From Clostridiaceae bacterium (GTDB taxonomy: Bacteria > Bacillota > Clostridia > Lachnospirales > Lachnospiraceae), in assembly GCA_910575795.1 (NCBI GenBank), contig CAJTGE010000045.1:1-42999 (forward strand): a DNA stretch of 42,999 bases. The letters are read 5' to 3'. The position numbers and the translations under genes were made by a program. Under the pieces are notes generated by a model. That model was not told where the DNA came from. It was given only the letters and a program-made list of their open reading frames with translations, and ran no database searches. The first letter of the stretch is position 1; each line of letters opens with the position of its first letter. Below are positions 8,562 to 17,874 of this stretch, piece after piece.

Positions 8562-8636
8562 GATGTGGAGATACTGGAAGCTCTGATTATGGCAGGGCAT
8601 CAGGTTTGTCTTGTCGTAACCCAGCCGGATAAATAG
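8562..8636 (+). pseudogene. fmt: fragment of methionyl-tRNA formyltransferase
   Basis: One frame reads LEALIMAGHQVCLVVTQPDK then TAG. This closely matches the N-terminal strand-helix-strand of Fmt, whose consensus is LEALIEAGHEVVAVVTQPDK. The usual upstream start (MKIVFMGTPDF) and everything after the PDK are absent. No start codon or ribosome binding site is seen, so it is a scrap left by recombination. The remainder up to 8733 shows nothing recognisable. Confidence 0.6.
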
Positions 8637-8757
8637 ATGTGCAATGCTTCTCTGCTGCCAAAATGTGGGGCGCTGCACTACCACAAATGCCGGGTATCTG
8701 CTGCGCATGGCGGGAATTCTTAAATAAAAGATATTGATAAAAGGTGGTCTGACAGAG

Positions 8758-10005
8758 ATGAAAAACATGGGAAAACAAAAACTGTTTATTGCTGCAGGTG
8801 TCCTTCTTTTTATAGTATCCGGATGCGGCAAAAAGGCAGAGGAAAATCAGAAGATACCGCAAAATGCAGAAGTCAGAGAAGAATATTCGGAAAAGGAACA
8901 AATGGGAGAAAACCGTGATTCCGATGGGGAATCCATTGCAGAGCTTTATCGTGATATTTATGAACAGGCAGTAGAAATGGGAACGGTTGGAGAGCTGGAA
9001 GTGACAAGACGCATGGTTGAACGGATTGGAGAACGTGGTTATGCTGTGGTGGACGAAGAAAATCAGATTGACATGGTCGGTTCGGAACAGGTTTTACGCT
9101 TTTGCAGATCCGTAGAGGAAGCGCAGGATGACAAACTTACCATAATCGTAGTCACCAACTCCGGCGGATTTATAAAGTATGACCTTCATACAGCAGAGGG
9201 AGCAGTAAACGTAACCAGAGGATATTATCAGTATAGCAATGGGATTCTGAAAAACTTAAGTACCGTAAGCTATCCGGCAGAATCGTGGGAATATACGGAA
9301 GAAGGCTACCTGCTGTTTGAGGGAAGTTATTTTTCCGAAAGCTATTACGTGCTTTCCCTCAGTGATGAACCGGAACATACGGCGCTGAGGGTTGAGCCGC
9401 TGGATGAAACGTGCAGGGAATTAAACCGACAGTATTTGCTGCCGGTAGGGTATGGGGGAAATAATCTTTTCCTTACGGACTGGAGTGAACAGGATTTTGG
9501 GAATCTGGATTTTTATGATTTATTCGACAGGTTCTACCCGGATATCTATAAGCAGCCGATTCCTTTTACGCCGGATGATGATTTAGACGCCGGGACTGTT
9601 TACAGGATACCGGCAGATGTATTTGAACATGTCATTGAGCGTCATTTGCAAATTGATCACGAGGAGCTGCATAGGAAGGCCGCCTATATCCCGGAGGATC
9701 AGACTTATGAATACAGGTCGAGAGGGTTTTATGAGGTTGAATATCCGGATATCCCATATCCGGAGGTGGTCAGTTATACGGAAAATGATGACGGAACGTT
9801 AACTTTGACTGTGAATGCCGTATACCCGGAGGAAAACACCTCCAGGGTGTATACCCACAAAACCGTGGTCCGTTCCCTTGACGATGGAGGTTTTCAGTAT
9901 GTATCCAATCAGATTATTTTTCCGGAGGGCGGCTGTGAGCTGTGGTGGCATTCGGACCGGCTGACAGAGGACCAGTGGAAGGAAGTATATGGAGGGGATG
10001 ATTAG
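8758..10005 (+). CDS. lipoprotein of unknown function, intact copy of a three-gene array
   Basis: A 415-residue secreted lipoprotein. The signal peptide KNMGKQKLFIAAGVLLFIVSGC ends in a VSGC lipobox with Cys about residue 21, so it should be anchored to the outer face of the membrane. The mature protein has no catalytic motif I recognise; conserved blocks shared with the next two decayed copies are NLFLTDWS, DGTLTLTV and a final DGGFQYVSNQI. The start is the ATG at 8758, ten bases after GGTGG; an upstream TTG at 8734 lacks support. It resembles the Clostridia family called DUF6070 (memory only). Confidence 0.75.
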   Translation: MKNMGKQKLFIAAGVLLFIVSGCGKKAEENQKIPQNAEVREEYSEKEQMGENRDSDGESIAELYRDIYEQAVEMGTVGELEVTRRMVERIGERGYAVVDEENQIDMVGSEQVLRFCRSVEEAQDDKLTIIVVTNSGGFIKYDLHTAEGAVNVTRGYYQYSNGILKNLSTVSYPAESWEYTEEGYLLFEGSYFSESYYVLSLSDEPEHTALRVEPLDETCRELNRQYLLPVGYGGNNLFLTDWSEQDFGNLDFYDLFDRFYPDIYKQPIPFTPDDDLDAGTVYRIPADVFEHVIERHLQIDHEELHRKAAYIPEDQTYEYRSRGFYEVEYPDIPYPEVVSYTENDDGTLTLTVNAVYPEENTSRVYTHKTVVRSLDDGGFQYVSNQIIFPEGGCELWWHSDRLTEDQWKEVYGGDD

Positions 10006-11025
10006 TTGGAAGATTTAAAGCAGTTGTTCAGAAAGGGAGGTTTCTTGCTTATCCTGTTATGTTTGACAGTGGCAACCGGGAGCTTCTTTACAGGCTTCAA
10101 GGGGGACAAAGGCCGAAAGCAGCCGGAAGAATCCCAGGAACCGGGTAGTATCCATGCTGAGAGAGGCCGGATATGTAAGCGTTACTGACGGGGCAAATAT
10201 GGAAAACCATAACAGTGTCCGGGACTTTTATTCTGCTTATTAAAAAGGGCAGGACAGCCTGGTTACTATTTTTGACGTGAATCTGGATGGGCTGATCGGT
10301 GCTTATACATTTATACACGGGAGAGGAAACCTGCAGACCTTTTATGTACAGATCGGATGGAGGGAAGGGGGCGTACCGGAAATCATATCAACTGCTGTCA
10401 GTGATATTGCGGAGATAAAATTGACAGAAAAGGGATATTTCATTTACGCCTATACGGTACAGCTCTATCATTCCAGCCTGCGCCAGTTCTGGCGCGCAGC
10501 CCCGCTTTCTGACCGGTGCAGGGAGTTGACAGAAAAATATCTGGACGGACTTAGCTATGTCAATTACAATGTCCTTGTAACGGACTGGGACAGCAGCAAC
10601 GTGGAGGATATCCTGATGCCATGTATGTTTGAGGACCTGTACCGCATGGATACGGGAGAGATTCTGCGGCCGGAAAACGGGGAGATACCTGCAGAGGTAT
10701 ATGAACGGATCATGACCACGTATTTTCCAGTCACAAAGGAACGGATAAGGGAGATATGCGGTTACCGCGCAGACACAGACAGCTATCCGTATGAAATGAT
10801 CTTTTCCAGCCCGTATCCGCCTTTTGGGGAAGTGGTGGGGGATAAGGAGAACCCGGACGGAACGCTGACCCTCTTTGTAGATGGGGTATGGCCGGATTAT
10901 AACTCGACTGTGCGTTTACCAACATCATAACCGTCCAGCCCTTTGATGATGGAACATTCCGTTATTTATCCAATTCCATAGAGAAAAAGGAGCTGGAGAT
11001 TCCCGGCGTATACGATATGAAATAA
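10006..11025 (+). pseudogene. second, decayed copy of the lipoprotein family
   Basis: A TTG start directly after the previous stop opens a membrane anchor (FLLILLCLTVATGSFF) with no lipobox cysteine. Homology then continues only by changing frame near 10140. An in-frame TAA lies near 10240 (FYSAY-stop-KGQDSLVTIFDV). The long frame 10277-10930 carries VLVTDWDSS and DGTLTLFVDGVWPDYNS, then loses one base near 10913. The correct frame resumes with DCAFTNIITVQPF and DDGTFRYLSN and ends at 11025. With at least two shifts and one stop it cannot make the full protein. Confidence 0.72.
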
Positions 11026-11038
11026 AGGAAGGATTTCC

Positions 11039-11477
11039 ATGGAAATATATATCCAGACTATTATCATAGTGATGACAGGGTTTTTGTGTGCCTGTGGAGG
11101 AAAAGAACCAGAGGATTTTTCACTGTCCGGCGCCAGGGAAGGCAGGGAAGAACTTCGGCAGTGGGCTGTGTTTGATGAAGGGCGTCAAGTCTACCGATGG
11201 GAGAGAATGGGGTGCGGAAATTACGCACCCCAGTTTCTTCAGTACTTCTGTTCCCGATGTGACACAGATTAGAGAAAATGAAGATGGAACATTTACCCTG
11301 ACTGTGGATGTAGTATGCCAGATGATTCTGTGCGATGATGCGGTCATAACCCATGAGCTTACAGTCAGATGATTAGAGAACGGCGGTATCCAGTATCTGG
11401 GCAATCAGATACTGGATGATGGAATGCTAAATATTTCGGAGTATCAGTACCGGACAGGAATCAGCATTCAATCATAA
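11039..11477 (+). pseudogene. third, deleted copy of the lipoprotein family
   Basis: AAGGAAGGA precedes an ATG that encodes a lipoprotein signal (IYIQTIIIVMTGFLCAC) with an LCAC lipobox. Soon after, the frame is lost. A second frame carries only the family's C-terminal block (DVTQIRENEDGTFTLTVDVV), is stopped by TGA at about 11370, and reads on as LENGGIQYLGNQIL to TAA at 11475-11477. Some 250 internal residues relative to the intact copy are missing. Its end overlaps the stop of the convergent permease gene. Confidence 0.65.
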
Positions 11478-13805
11478 TTCATTGATTGTGACGGTAATCG
11501 CCATATTGCATATCCTTTTGGCCGGAGCGTATACTGCGATTAGAGCAGAGAAAACAACAAAAACAATCACGATTCCAATTAGTGCTCCAGACAGCCGCCA
11601 CTCCACTCCCAAATGGCGGGTAATCAGTCCAATATACAGAAAACGGCTCAGGGGAATCCCGATTCCGAAACCGGCAATCAGGCCGGAAACAGCGTAGGTG
11701 AAAGCCTCTGCAGCAATCATCTGGGTAAGCTGCCTTCCATCCATACCCACGGCCCGCATGGCCCCGTACTGTTTTGTCCTCGCAGACACACTCATGGAAA
11801 TACTGTTAATGATATTAAACAAGGTAATGATTCCGATGATCGCAAGGAATCCATAAGTGATCATCCGGGTTGCCAGATAAGTGGCATTGTTCTGCTGATT
11901 GTATTCCCGCAGGTCGCTGACAATCACCTGGCTGTTTTCAAAGTCTCTGATTTGTGCCACGGTTTCTTCCGTGGCATTCCTCCCAAGCTGCACGCCGATT
12001 AAACAATACTTTTCCGGTCCCATCAATCGATCATAGGTCTTCTGGGAACAGATTAAAATCTGGCTGTCGCCAAACAGCCCCTGGGACAGGATACAGGAAA
12101 TCTCAATCTCTGTGCTGCCTATCTTAACGATATCGCCCACCTTTAACGGGTTATCCTTATTAAAAACCGTTGCCGCTTTGTTACTGTTTCCATAAATTTC
12201 TGACAAATCCCCCTGCACAACGCTTTCTTTTGCATACTCCAGCAGAGTCACGTCATAGGATACCACATTGATATGGTCGATTCCCTCCCTCAAGGACACT
12301 GCCGGAATATTGTCTCTGTAGTTACATCCGTAGACATTGGAGACCCCTTCCATTTTCCTGATTTCGTCAACCAGTTCACGATCCAGTATCCTTGCATTGG
12401 CATACCCGTTCAGCGCCAGATCCGCGGTTGTAACGGACTGGGAAGGCATCAGCAGCTTTGCAAAGTCCAAAAGCACCGAAAAAGAAAGCAGCAAAATAAT
12501 ACCGAGCGCAAAGGACGCCGTCATGAAAAACCATCCTTTTCTGACCGCTACTGCATGATGGATACCCAGAGAGGATTCGATTTTTAGAAAGCCTGTTCTT
12601 GCGGCCCGGCGGACTGCCGGCGTATTTCCTGCATTGCCGGAAACCGCAGATACAGGGGAAACTTTTGCCGCCCGTCTGGCCGGGGACTCTGCCGACAGGA
12701 GAACGGTTATGATTCCTACCATGGCTCCGCAGATAAGGCCCACAGAACTTACTTTGAACACCGGCATAGTATCCCATTCACCGCCTATGCCGTAGCGGAG
12801 CATCCCGCAGACACCCCAGCTTGCAAGGGTTCCAAGCAGCATTCCCATTGGCACCGCCCGTTTGCACCAGTTCAGCGCTTCCAGACGTACAAACCGGATA
12901 ATCTGCCGGCGGCTTGCGCCAATACAGCGCATCATACCAAAGAACTGGGTCCTTTGGGCAAGATTGCTGTTCATGCTGCCGGAAATCATCAGTGTGCCTG
13001 CCAGCAGCACTAATACGAACAGGATGGCAGCAATCTGATAGAAGCCGTTCATGGATTTACTTTTGCTGTAGCCTGCCGTACCCATAACGCCGGTATTTTC
13101 AGAAATACTCTCCTCCGGCAGCCCATATTGCGCCGCAAGCTCCTTTTTTGCCTTTGCTGCTTTTGCCGCGCTCTGAAACTGCACATAAAGGGTTGTGTCA
13201 TTGTCCGCAATTTTGTTTTGCTCCATGAGGGACGAAAAAGCTCCCTGCGTCATATAGACACCTACCAGATAAGTCTGGCCCTCATAATAACCCTTGTCAT
13301 CCGTGCCAAGACCGGATACCGTGAAAACCCTGTCACCAGCAGGCGTATGCACGGTTATTTCGTCGCCGGGCCATACCTTAAGGGCGCCGGCGGCATTGGG
13401 GCTTAACATGACCTGGTCGTCCTTTTGCGGAAAATCGCCTTCGGTAATGCCGTTTGAAATCTGCTTTATACAGGCTTCTTCCGTACCGTACAGAACCGCC
13501 TTTTTTTCATTGACGTAGTAGGGCTGTTCCCCATCAAGGTTAAACACCGAGGAAAAACCTGCCGCAGTCACATCCGGGCGCACCCGGATTCCCTGTGCCG
13601 TATCCCGCGAGACATTAGGGAGACTGATATGCCAGTTTCCGTGTTTATTTATCATGGCAATATGTTCTCCTTGGGTCACCATGTCCGCCACACTGAAAAT
13701 GGCAGTCACAAGGAACACTGCAAACACAATGCACAAAATCGTCATACGGTTCCTTCGCCTGTGTACCTTTGCAGAAATTGGAATAAGGCTGAGATAACTT
13801 TTCAT
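11472..13805 (-). CDS. FtsX-type ABC transporter permease
   Basis: A 777-residue membrane protein with two FtsX-like units: an N-terminal helix (MTILCIVFAVFLVTAIFSVA), a large outside domain, three helices around residues 255-370, a fourth segment after RKGWFFMTASFALGIILLL, a second outside domain and three terminal helices. This resembles the MacB/SalY-type permeases that move or sense cell-envelope compounds such as antimicrobial peptides. An earlier in-frame ATG at 13823 precedes the AAAGGAGG site, so the start at 13805 is preferred. It overlaps the ATPase stop in an ATGA arrangement, showing translational coupling. Confidence 0.85.
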   Translation of the reverse strand: MKSYLSLIPISAKVHRRRNRMTILCIVFAVFLVTAIFSVADMVTQGEHIAMINKHGNWHISLPNVSRDTAQGIRVRPDVTAAGFSSVFNLDGEQPYYVNEKKAVLYGTEEACIKQISNGITEGDFPQKDDQVMLSPNAAGALKVWPGDEITVHTPAGDRVFTVSGLGTDDKGYYEGQTYLVGVYMTQGAFSSLMEQNKIADNDTTLYVQFQSAAKAAKAKKELAAQYGLPEESISENTGVMGTAGYSKSKSMNGFYQIAAILFVLVLLAGTLMISGSMNSNLAQRTQFFGMMRCIGASRRQIIRFVRLEALNWCKRAVPMGMLLGTLASWGVCGMLRYGIGGEWDTMPVFKVSSVGLICGAMVGIITVLLSAESPARRAAKVSPVSAVSGNAGNTPAVRRAARTGFLKIESSLGIHHAVAVRKGWFFMTASFALGIILLLSFSVLLDFAKLLMPSQSVTTADLALNGYANARILDRELVDEIRKMEGVSNVYGCNYRDNIPAVSLREGIDHINVVSYDVTLLEYAKESVVQGDLSEIYGNSNKAATVFNKDNPLKVGDIVKIGSTEIEISCILSQGLFGDSQILICSQKTYDRLMGPEKYCLIGVQLGRNATEETVAQIRDFENSQVIVSDLREYNQQNNATYLATRMITYGFLAIIGIITLFNIINSISMSVSARTKQYGAMRAVGMDGRQLTQMIAAEAFTYAVSGLIAGFGIGIPLSRFLYIGLITRHLGVEWRLSGALIGIVIVFVVFSALIAVYAPAKRICNMAITVTINEL

Positions 13806-14536
13806 TTCCGGCCTCCTTTCCATTCCGGTCCGCTCATGGCAGACGTCCCCCGGACATCCCCTGCCCTTCCCAGATCAGTCAGTTCCCCGTCCGATACCTG
13901 CAAAACCCGGTCGGCGGTCTGTGCGATACTGCGGTTATGGGTAATCATGATGATGGTCTGCTTGTATTTACGGGACGCTTCTTTAAGAAGGGCGATTACC
14001 TCGCTGCTGTTTTGCGTATCCAAATTTCCCGTGGGTTCATCGGCAAGAATCAGAGACGGCCTCGCGATCAGCGCCCGCCCGATGGCGGCTCTCTGCTGCT
14101 GTCCTCCAGATAACTGGCTGGGCAGATGATTCCGGCGTTCCTTTAGATTCAGCACCGCGAGAAGTTCCTCCAGATACGTTTTGTCCGGCTTCTGATAATC
14201 AAGCAGCATGGGGAAAATGATATTCTGCTCCACCGTAAGCTCCGGCACAAGGTTGAATGCCTGAAAGATAAAACCGATATTCCTGCGCCGGAAAACGGTA
14301 AGCCTGCGCTCGTCCATGGAAAAAATATCCCTGCCGTCAATCGTTACCTTCCCCGATGTGGGGGTATCCAGGGCGCCAATCATGTTAAGGAGCGTACTCT
14401 TGCCGGAACCGGATTCTCCCACAATCGCCACATATTCGCCTTTTGGAACGGAAAAGCTGACATCCCTCAGAGCCTTCACTGCAGTATCCCCCCTGCCGTA
14501 GGTCTTGCAGATGTTACTGACTTCTAATAAATTCAT
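13802..14536 (-). CDS. ABC transporter ATPase, MacB/LolD type
   Basis: This 244-residue ATPase would energise the FtsX-type permease encoded next to it. Walker A is GESGSGKST (residues 40-48), the Q-loop follows in FIFQAFNLVPEL, the signature is LSGGQQQRAAIGRAL, Walker B is SLILADEPTGNLD, and the H-loop is IMITHN. The FQAFNLVPELT and DEPTGNLD wording is typical of the LolD/MacB/BceA branch. AGGAGG sits nine bases before the ATG. It lies in the six-gene operon headed by blaI and follows the two-component genes. Confidence 0.93.
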   Translation of the reverse strand: MNLLEVSNICKTYGRGDTAVKALRDVSFSVPKGEYVAIVGESGSGKSTLLNMIGALDTPTSGKVTIDGRDIFSMDERRLTVFRRRNIGFIFQAFNLVPELTVEQNIIFPMLLDYQKPDKTYLEELLAVLNLKERRNHLPSQLSGGQQQRAAIGRALIARPSLILADEPTGNLDTQNSSEVIALLKEASRKYKQTIIMITHNRSIAQTADRVLQVSDGELTDLGRAGDVRGTSAMSGPEWKGGRK

Positions 14537-14600
14537 TGTGTAAATACCTCCTGTACCTGAGAGATTAGCACATGAATATTACTGTAAGGCTACCGTAAGA

Positions 14601-15647
14601 TTACAATTTTGTAGGAATCAGAAAATTTATGGTAAATACGGTGCCTGCGCCCGGTGTGCTGTCCACCTCGATGGTTCCGCTGTGGGCTTCAATAATCATC
14701 TTGGCAAGAGGAAGGCCCAGCCCGATGCCCTGCTGGTCTTTGGAAAAGCGGCTGCGGTAAAACCGCTTGAAAATATGGTGCAAATCCTCCGGGTGAATGC
14801 CGCTGCCGTTGTCTCTTACGCAAACCTGGACAAGGTTGGGGAGAGCCCGCCACTCCATCCGCACCGTATCTCCCTTTTGCGTATGATCCAGGGCATTCTT
14901 CACAAGATTATCAATGGCTTCCGTCAGCCAGCCGCGGTCACAGAAAAGGGAAACCTGATTGGGGCCGGACAGAACGATTTGTTTCTGTTCCTGTTTGGCC
15001 CTGTAGGCAAAATGCATCTGAATATTCCGCATCATCTCCGCCAGGTTTTCCGAAGTCTTTTCAAGAGAGATGGAACCGGCGTCCAGCCTTGCGATTGTCA
15101 GCAGGTTTTTCACCAGGGCTTCAATCCGGTCAAGTTCCTGCTCCGACAGGGCGGCAAATTCTTCCATGGCGGGCCAGTCCTTTGCCTCCTCCTGCATCAG
15201 GCCGTTATAAATGTTCAGGGCTGCCAGCGGCGTTTTGAGCTGATGGGAAATGTCGGACATGGTATTTTTCAAAAATTCCTTTTCCCGCAGTTCATTTGCG
15301 GCTTGGGCGTTTAACACCGTTGCCAGCGAATTTACACAGTGAAACAGCCGATACAGCTCCCCTTCCTCGTCACATTCGATGCGGGCGCGCGCATTCCCGG
15401 AAAGAAAGGAATCGATCTGCGACACCGCATGTTCCATGATCCTGTCCTGACGGATAAAATACCGGCAGCAGGAAGTCCACAAAGCGATCGCCGCCGCCAA
15501 GGTAAGCAGTGCAATCCACGGGGAAAACCGCTGATAAAGAAACAGGAAGCAAAGCTCCGCCAGCAGAAGAAAGAGTGCCATAATAAGGGAGATCAGAAGG
15601 AAAAGATGCCTGATCTCCCGGTTTGCCAAGATCCTAAATACTTTCAT
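14601..15647 (-). CDS. sensor histidine kinase paired with the ABC transporter
   Basis: A 348-residue kinase with two membrane helices close together (about 13-37 and 43-60) and almost no extracellular loop, as in intramembrane-sensing kinases that read signals through a partner ABC transporter. The phospho-acceptor is H135 in SDISHQLKTPL. ATP-binding boxes follow: N in DNLVKNALDH, G1 in VRDNGSGIHPED, F in FKRFYRSR and G2 in GIGLGLPLAKMI. A HAMP-like stretch precedes the H box. It begins 6 bases after the response-regulator stop. Its partner is the regulator upstream; the transporter downstream is its likely target and possible sensor. Confidence 0.92.
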   Translation of the reverse strand: MKVFRILANREIRHLFLLISLIMALFLLLAELCFLFLYQRFSPWIALLTLAAAIALWTSCCRYFIRQDRIMEHAVSQIDSFLSGNARARIECDEEGELYRLFHCVNSLATVLNAQAANELREKEFLKNTMSDISHQLKTPLAALNIYNGLMQEEAKDWPAMEEFAALSEQELDRIEALVKNLLTIARLDAGSISLEKTSENLAEMMRNIQMHFAYRAKQEQKQIVLSGPNQVSLFCDRGWLTEAIDNLVKNALDHTQKGDTVRMEWRALPNLVQVCVRDNGSGIHPEDLHHIFKRFYRSRFSKDQQGIGLGLPLAKMIIEAHSGTIEVDSTPGAGTVFTINFLIPTKL

Positions 15648-15653
15648 AAAAAT

Positions 15654-16340
15654 TTACCCCGTTACGTTCCATTTGTAGCCCATGCCCCGGACGGTTAAAA
15701 GCATCCGGGGTTCGCCTGGATCATCCTCAACCTTCATTCTCAGCCTGCGCATATAGACGGTAAGGGAACCGCTGTCGATAAAGCTGCCTTCGCAGTCCCA
15801 CAGCTTTTCCAAGATCCGTTCCCTGGGCAGCACCACGTTTGGGTTCTGCATAAAAAGGCACAAAAGCCTGTATTCCGCCGCCGTCAGATCCAGAAGCTCC
15901 CCGTTTTTGAAAGCCTGTCCTTTAAGCAGGCAGATACGGATATTATTTGACACAAGCTCCGTGTCCGCCGCCCCGAAATCGTTTGCCCGCCGAAGAAGCG
16001 CATTGATCCTTGACTCCAGAACACCCAGCTTGAAGGGTTTTGTGATATAGTCATCGCCGCCTATATCAAGTCCCATGATAATGTTCATTTCTTCATCGGA
16101 AGCCGTCAGAAAGATAATGGGCACCTTGGAAACCCGCCGGACTTTTTGGCAGAACGCAAAACCGGAACCGTCAGGCAGCGCCACGTCTAAAACCAGAAGG
16201 TCGTATGTTCCGTCCTCCCACAGACGCTCCGCCTCCAGCAGCGTCCTTGCCACATCCAGTGAAAAGCCCCATTTTTTAAAAGCAAAAGACAGCCCGTTTA
16301 CCAGGCTCAAATCATCTTCCAAAAGTAGGATCCTGCTCAT
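15654..16340 (-). CDS. OmpR-family response regulator
   Basis: This protein of about 228 residues has a receiver domain (ILLLEDDLSLVNG, phospho-acceptor D52 in LLVLDVALPDGSG, T in FLTASD, K in YITKPF) and a C-terminal winged helix (LTAEYRLLCLFMQNPN...SLTVYMRRLRMKVED...LLTVRGMGYKW). The usual start MSRILLLEDD at 16340 is chosen; an ATG at 16352 is closer to AAGGA but leaves no spacing. It begins shortly after the BlaR1-like stop, so the M56 protease and the two-component pair are probably on one transcript. Confidence 0.92.
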   Translation of the reverse strand: MSRILLLEDDLSLVNGLSFAFKKWGFSLDVARTLLEAERLWEDGTYDLLVLDVALPDGSGFAFCQKVRRVSKVPIIFLTASDEEMNIIMGLDIGGDDYITKPFKLGVLESRINALLRRANDFGAADTELVSNNIRICLLKGQAFKNGELLDLTAAEYRLLCLFMQNPNVVLPRERILEKLWDCEGSFIDSGSLTVYMRRLRMKVEDDPGEPRMLLTVRGMGYKWNVTG

Positions 16341-16358
16341 ATTTTTCACCATTCCTTT

Positions 16359-17459
16359 TCAAGGCACTGGGGCTGATTCTATCCCGGCCAGATTCTCCTC
16401 CATTTTATCCATCACCCGTTTCTTCTGCGCTTCTGTGAGAAATCCGTCCGCTATTGCATCGTCCAGAATCTCTGCCACCTCTGCCATATCATTCCGGTAG
16501 GTTTCGGCAGTCAGAGGCACATTTCGGTTCACAAGTTCCGGCCGCATGACAATGGTTGGGTTAAAGGAGACCATAACCGTTTCTGTTTCCATAAGAAACG
16601 CCCCTTTATAGATGACATATTCTCCTTTCCCGTTGTCAGCTTTCAGGCGGTTCAGATCCCGTTCCATGGCTACGGCGTCCGGGTCTTTCTCGCCCCTGTC
16701 TGCTTTTACAGCATCTACGATCCTTTGGTATTCTTCCACGGAGTACAGTTCAAATATGCCTCCAAGGGTCGGGTCATCCTTCCGGAAGTTCAGAGAAAAA
16801 GTGCCGGAGGGCATTGCGCCATAAACCGTTATACAGCTTATGGTCATGGCAAGGGAAAGGAGAATTCCTGTGAGGGAAACTTTTTCTTTCTTTTTCATGA
16901 TGTGAAAGATTCGTTCTCTTATAAGGCTTTGCCCAAAACCGAAGGTCAGAAGATGGATTCCGGCTCTCTTTGCTTCCAGTTCTACCAGTAAATCGGCATA
17001 AAGCTTACGGTTTTCTCCTCCCACGGCCCGGACTACGGCTTCATCGCAGGCCAGCTCCATATCCCGGCAGGCCAGGGCAGCCATGAGCCATACCAGAGGT
17101 TTAAACCAGTGGCAGACACAGGATATGGTCAGGCACAGCTTTTTCAGTGCATCCAGGTGCCGGATGTGAGCCGCTTCATGTTCCAGGATCAGCTTCATGC
17201 TCTCTTTGTCCGCCCCGGCTGTCTGCCAGGTTCCCGCCGAAAAAGGTAAAGCCGCGGTGATATCCGGCATTTTTCCGCTTAACGAATGCGCCGCAGGCAC
17301 AGGAAAGCCCGTCGGTACGGGAATCATCAGCTTCCACCAGGCAAGCAGCCAGAGCAGCGAAAAAACGGTTCCGGGTATTCTGTCAGAAAAGAACTTCCGA
17401 AAGGCCACGGCCATCAGAATCAGAACGGAAGCCGAAAAGCTCATCTGCAGCAGGTTCAT
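16359..17459 (-). CDS. blaR1: BlaR1-like M56 membrane metalloprotease with a non-penicillin-binding sensor domain
   Basis: A 366-residue membrane protease that by analogy would sense an envelope signal and trigger loss of BlaI. Helices are near 6-24 and 31-48. The zinc site is HEAAH (94-98) with E135 in RDMELACDEAVV. A further helix (about 116-130) and one at VSLTGILLSLAMTISCITVYG lead to an outside domain from about residue 224. Only about 45 residues separate helix 2 and HEAAH, shorter than usual, so part of the membrane core may be deleted. The outside domain (DPTLGGIFELY, KADNGKGEYVIYKGAF, FNPTIVMRPEL) has no visible SxxK or KTG motif and matches the secreted protein at 23658. The start has GGAG overlapping the BlaI stop. 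Confidence 0.82.
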   Translation of the reverse strand: MNLLQMSFSASVLILMAVAFRKFFSDRIPGTVFSLLWLLAWWKLMIPVPTGFPVPAAHSLSGKMPDITAALPFSAGTWQTAGADKESMKLILEHEAAHIRHLDALKKLCLTISCVCHWFKPLVWLMAALACRDMELACDEAVVRAVGGENRKLYADLLVELEAKRAGIHLLTFGFGQSLIRERIFHIMKKKEKVSLTGILLSLAMTISCITVYGAMPSGTFSLNFRKDDPTLGGIFELYSVEEYQRIVDAVKADRGEKDPDAVAMERDLNRLKADNGKGEYVIYKGAFLMETETVMVSFNPTIVMRPELVNRNVPLTAETYRNDMAEVAEILDDAIADGFLTEAQKKRVMDKMEENLAGIESAPVP

Positions 17460-17463
17460 AGGC

Positions 17464-17835
17464 TCACTCCATTTCATTGATCATTTGCTTTAATTCCTCC
17501 AGTTCCTTTTTTGACAGGGCCCTCTGGGATAACAGCGCCGAAAAAAGCAGGGGGACGGAGCCGTCAAAGACACGGTTTACAAATTCCCTGGTATCACCCT
17601 GAACTGCCTGTTCTTTGGAAAGGAGAGCCCTGCAGACAAAATTCGGTTCCAGGCGTTCAATAAAGCCCTTCTGGATACATTTTTTAATGACCGTGTAGGT
17701 GGTATTCTTATTCCAGCCGACGGTATCACGTAGGGTCAGGGAAATCTGTTTGGCTGTCACTTCTCCTTCTTTCCAGATTACTTCCATTACCTTTCTTTCT
17801 GAATCAAACAGTGTCTTTTCCATACCCGTGTTCAC
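17464..17835 (-). CDS. blaI: BlaI/MecI-family transcriptional repressor
   Basis: A 123-residue winged-helix repressor. FDSERKVMEVIWKEGEVTAKQISLTL and NKNTTYTVIKKCIQKGFIER are the characteristic N-terminal helices and wing of the BlaI/MecI/CopY family. The C-terminal part (LLFSALLSQRALSKKELEELKQMINEM) is the dimerisation region and probable proteolysis target. It heads a minus-strand run of six genes. A dyad that fits a self-binding operator overlaps its promoter at 17875-17903. The adjacent M56 protease gene supports the BlaI assignment over CopY. Confidence 0.92.
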   Translation of the reverse strand: MNTGMEKTLFDSERKVMEVIWKEGEVTAKQISLTLRDTVGWNKNTTYTVIKKCIQKGFIERLEPNFVCRALLSKEQAVQGDTREFVNRVFDGSVPLLFSALLSQRALSKKELEELKQMINEME

Positions 17836-17874
17836 CTCATATTCATTGTGTGTTCTTTATCGTACATTTCCTAT

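Noticed and set aside
11039..11272. The 77-codon lipoprotein-like frame as an intact small gene
   Set aside because: It has a signal and lipobox, but the rest is out of frame with the family block just downstream, so it is better read as part of a pseudogene.
14682..15314. Plus-strand reading frame of 210 codons opposite the histidine kinase
   Set aside because: Shadow of the kinase H-box and ATP-binding region; no family similarity.
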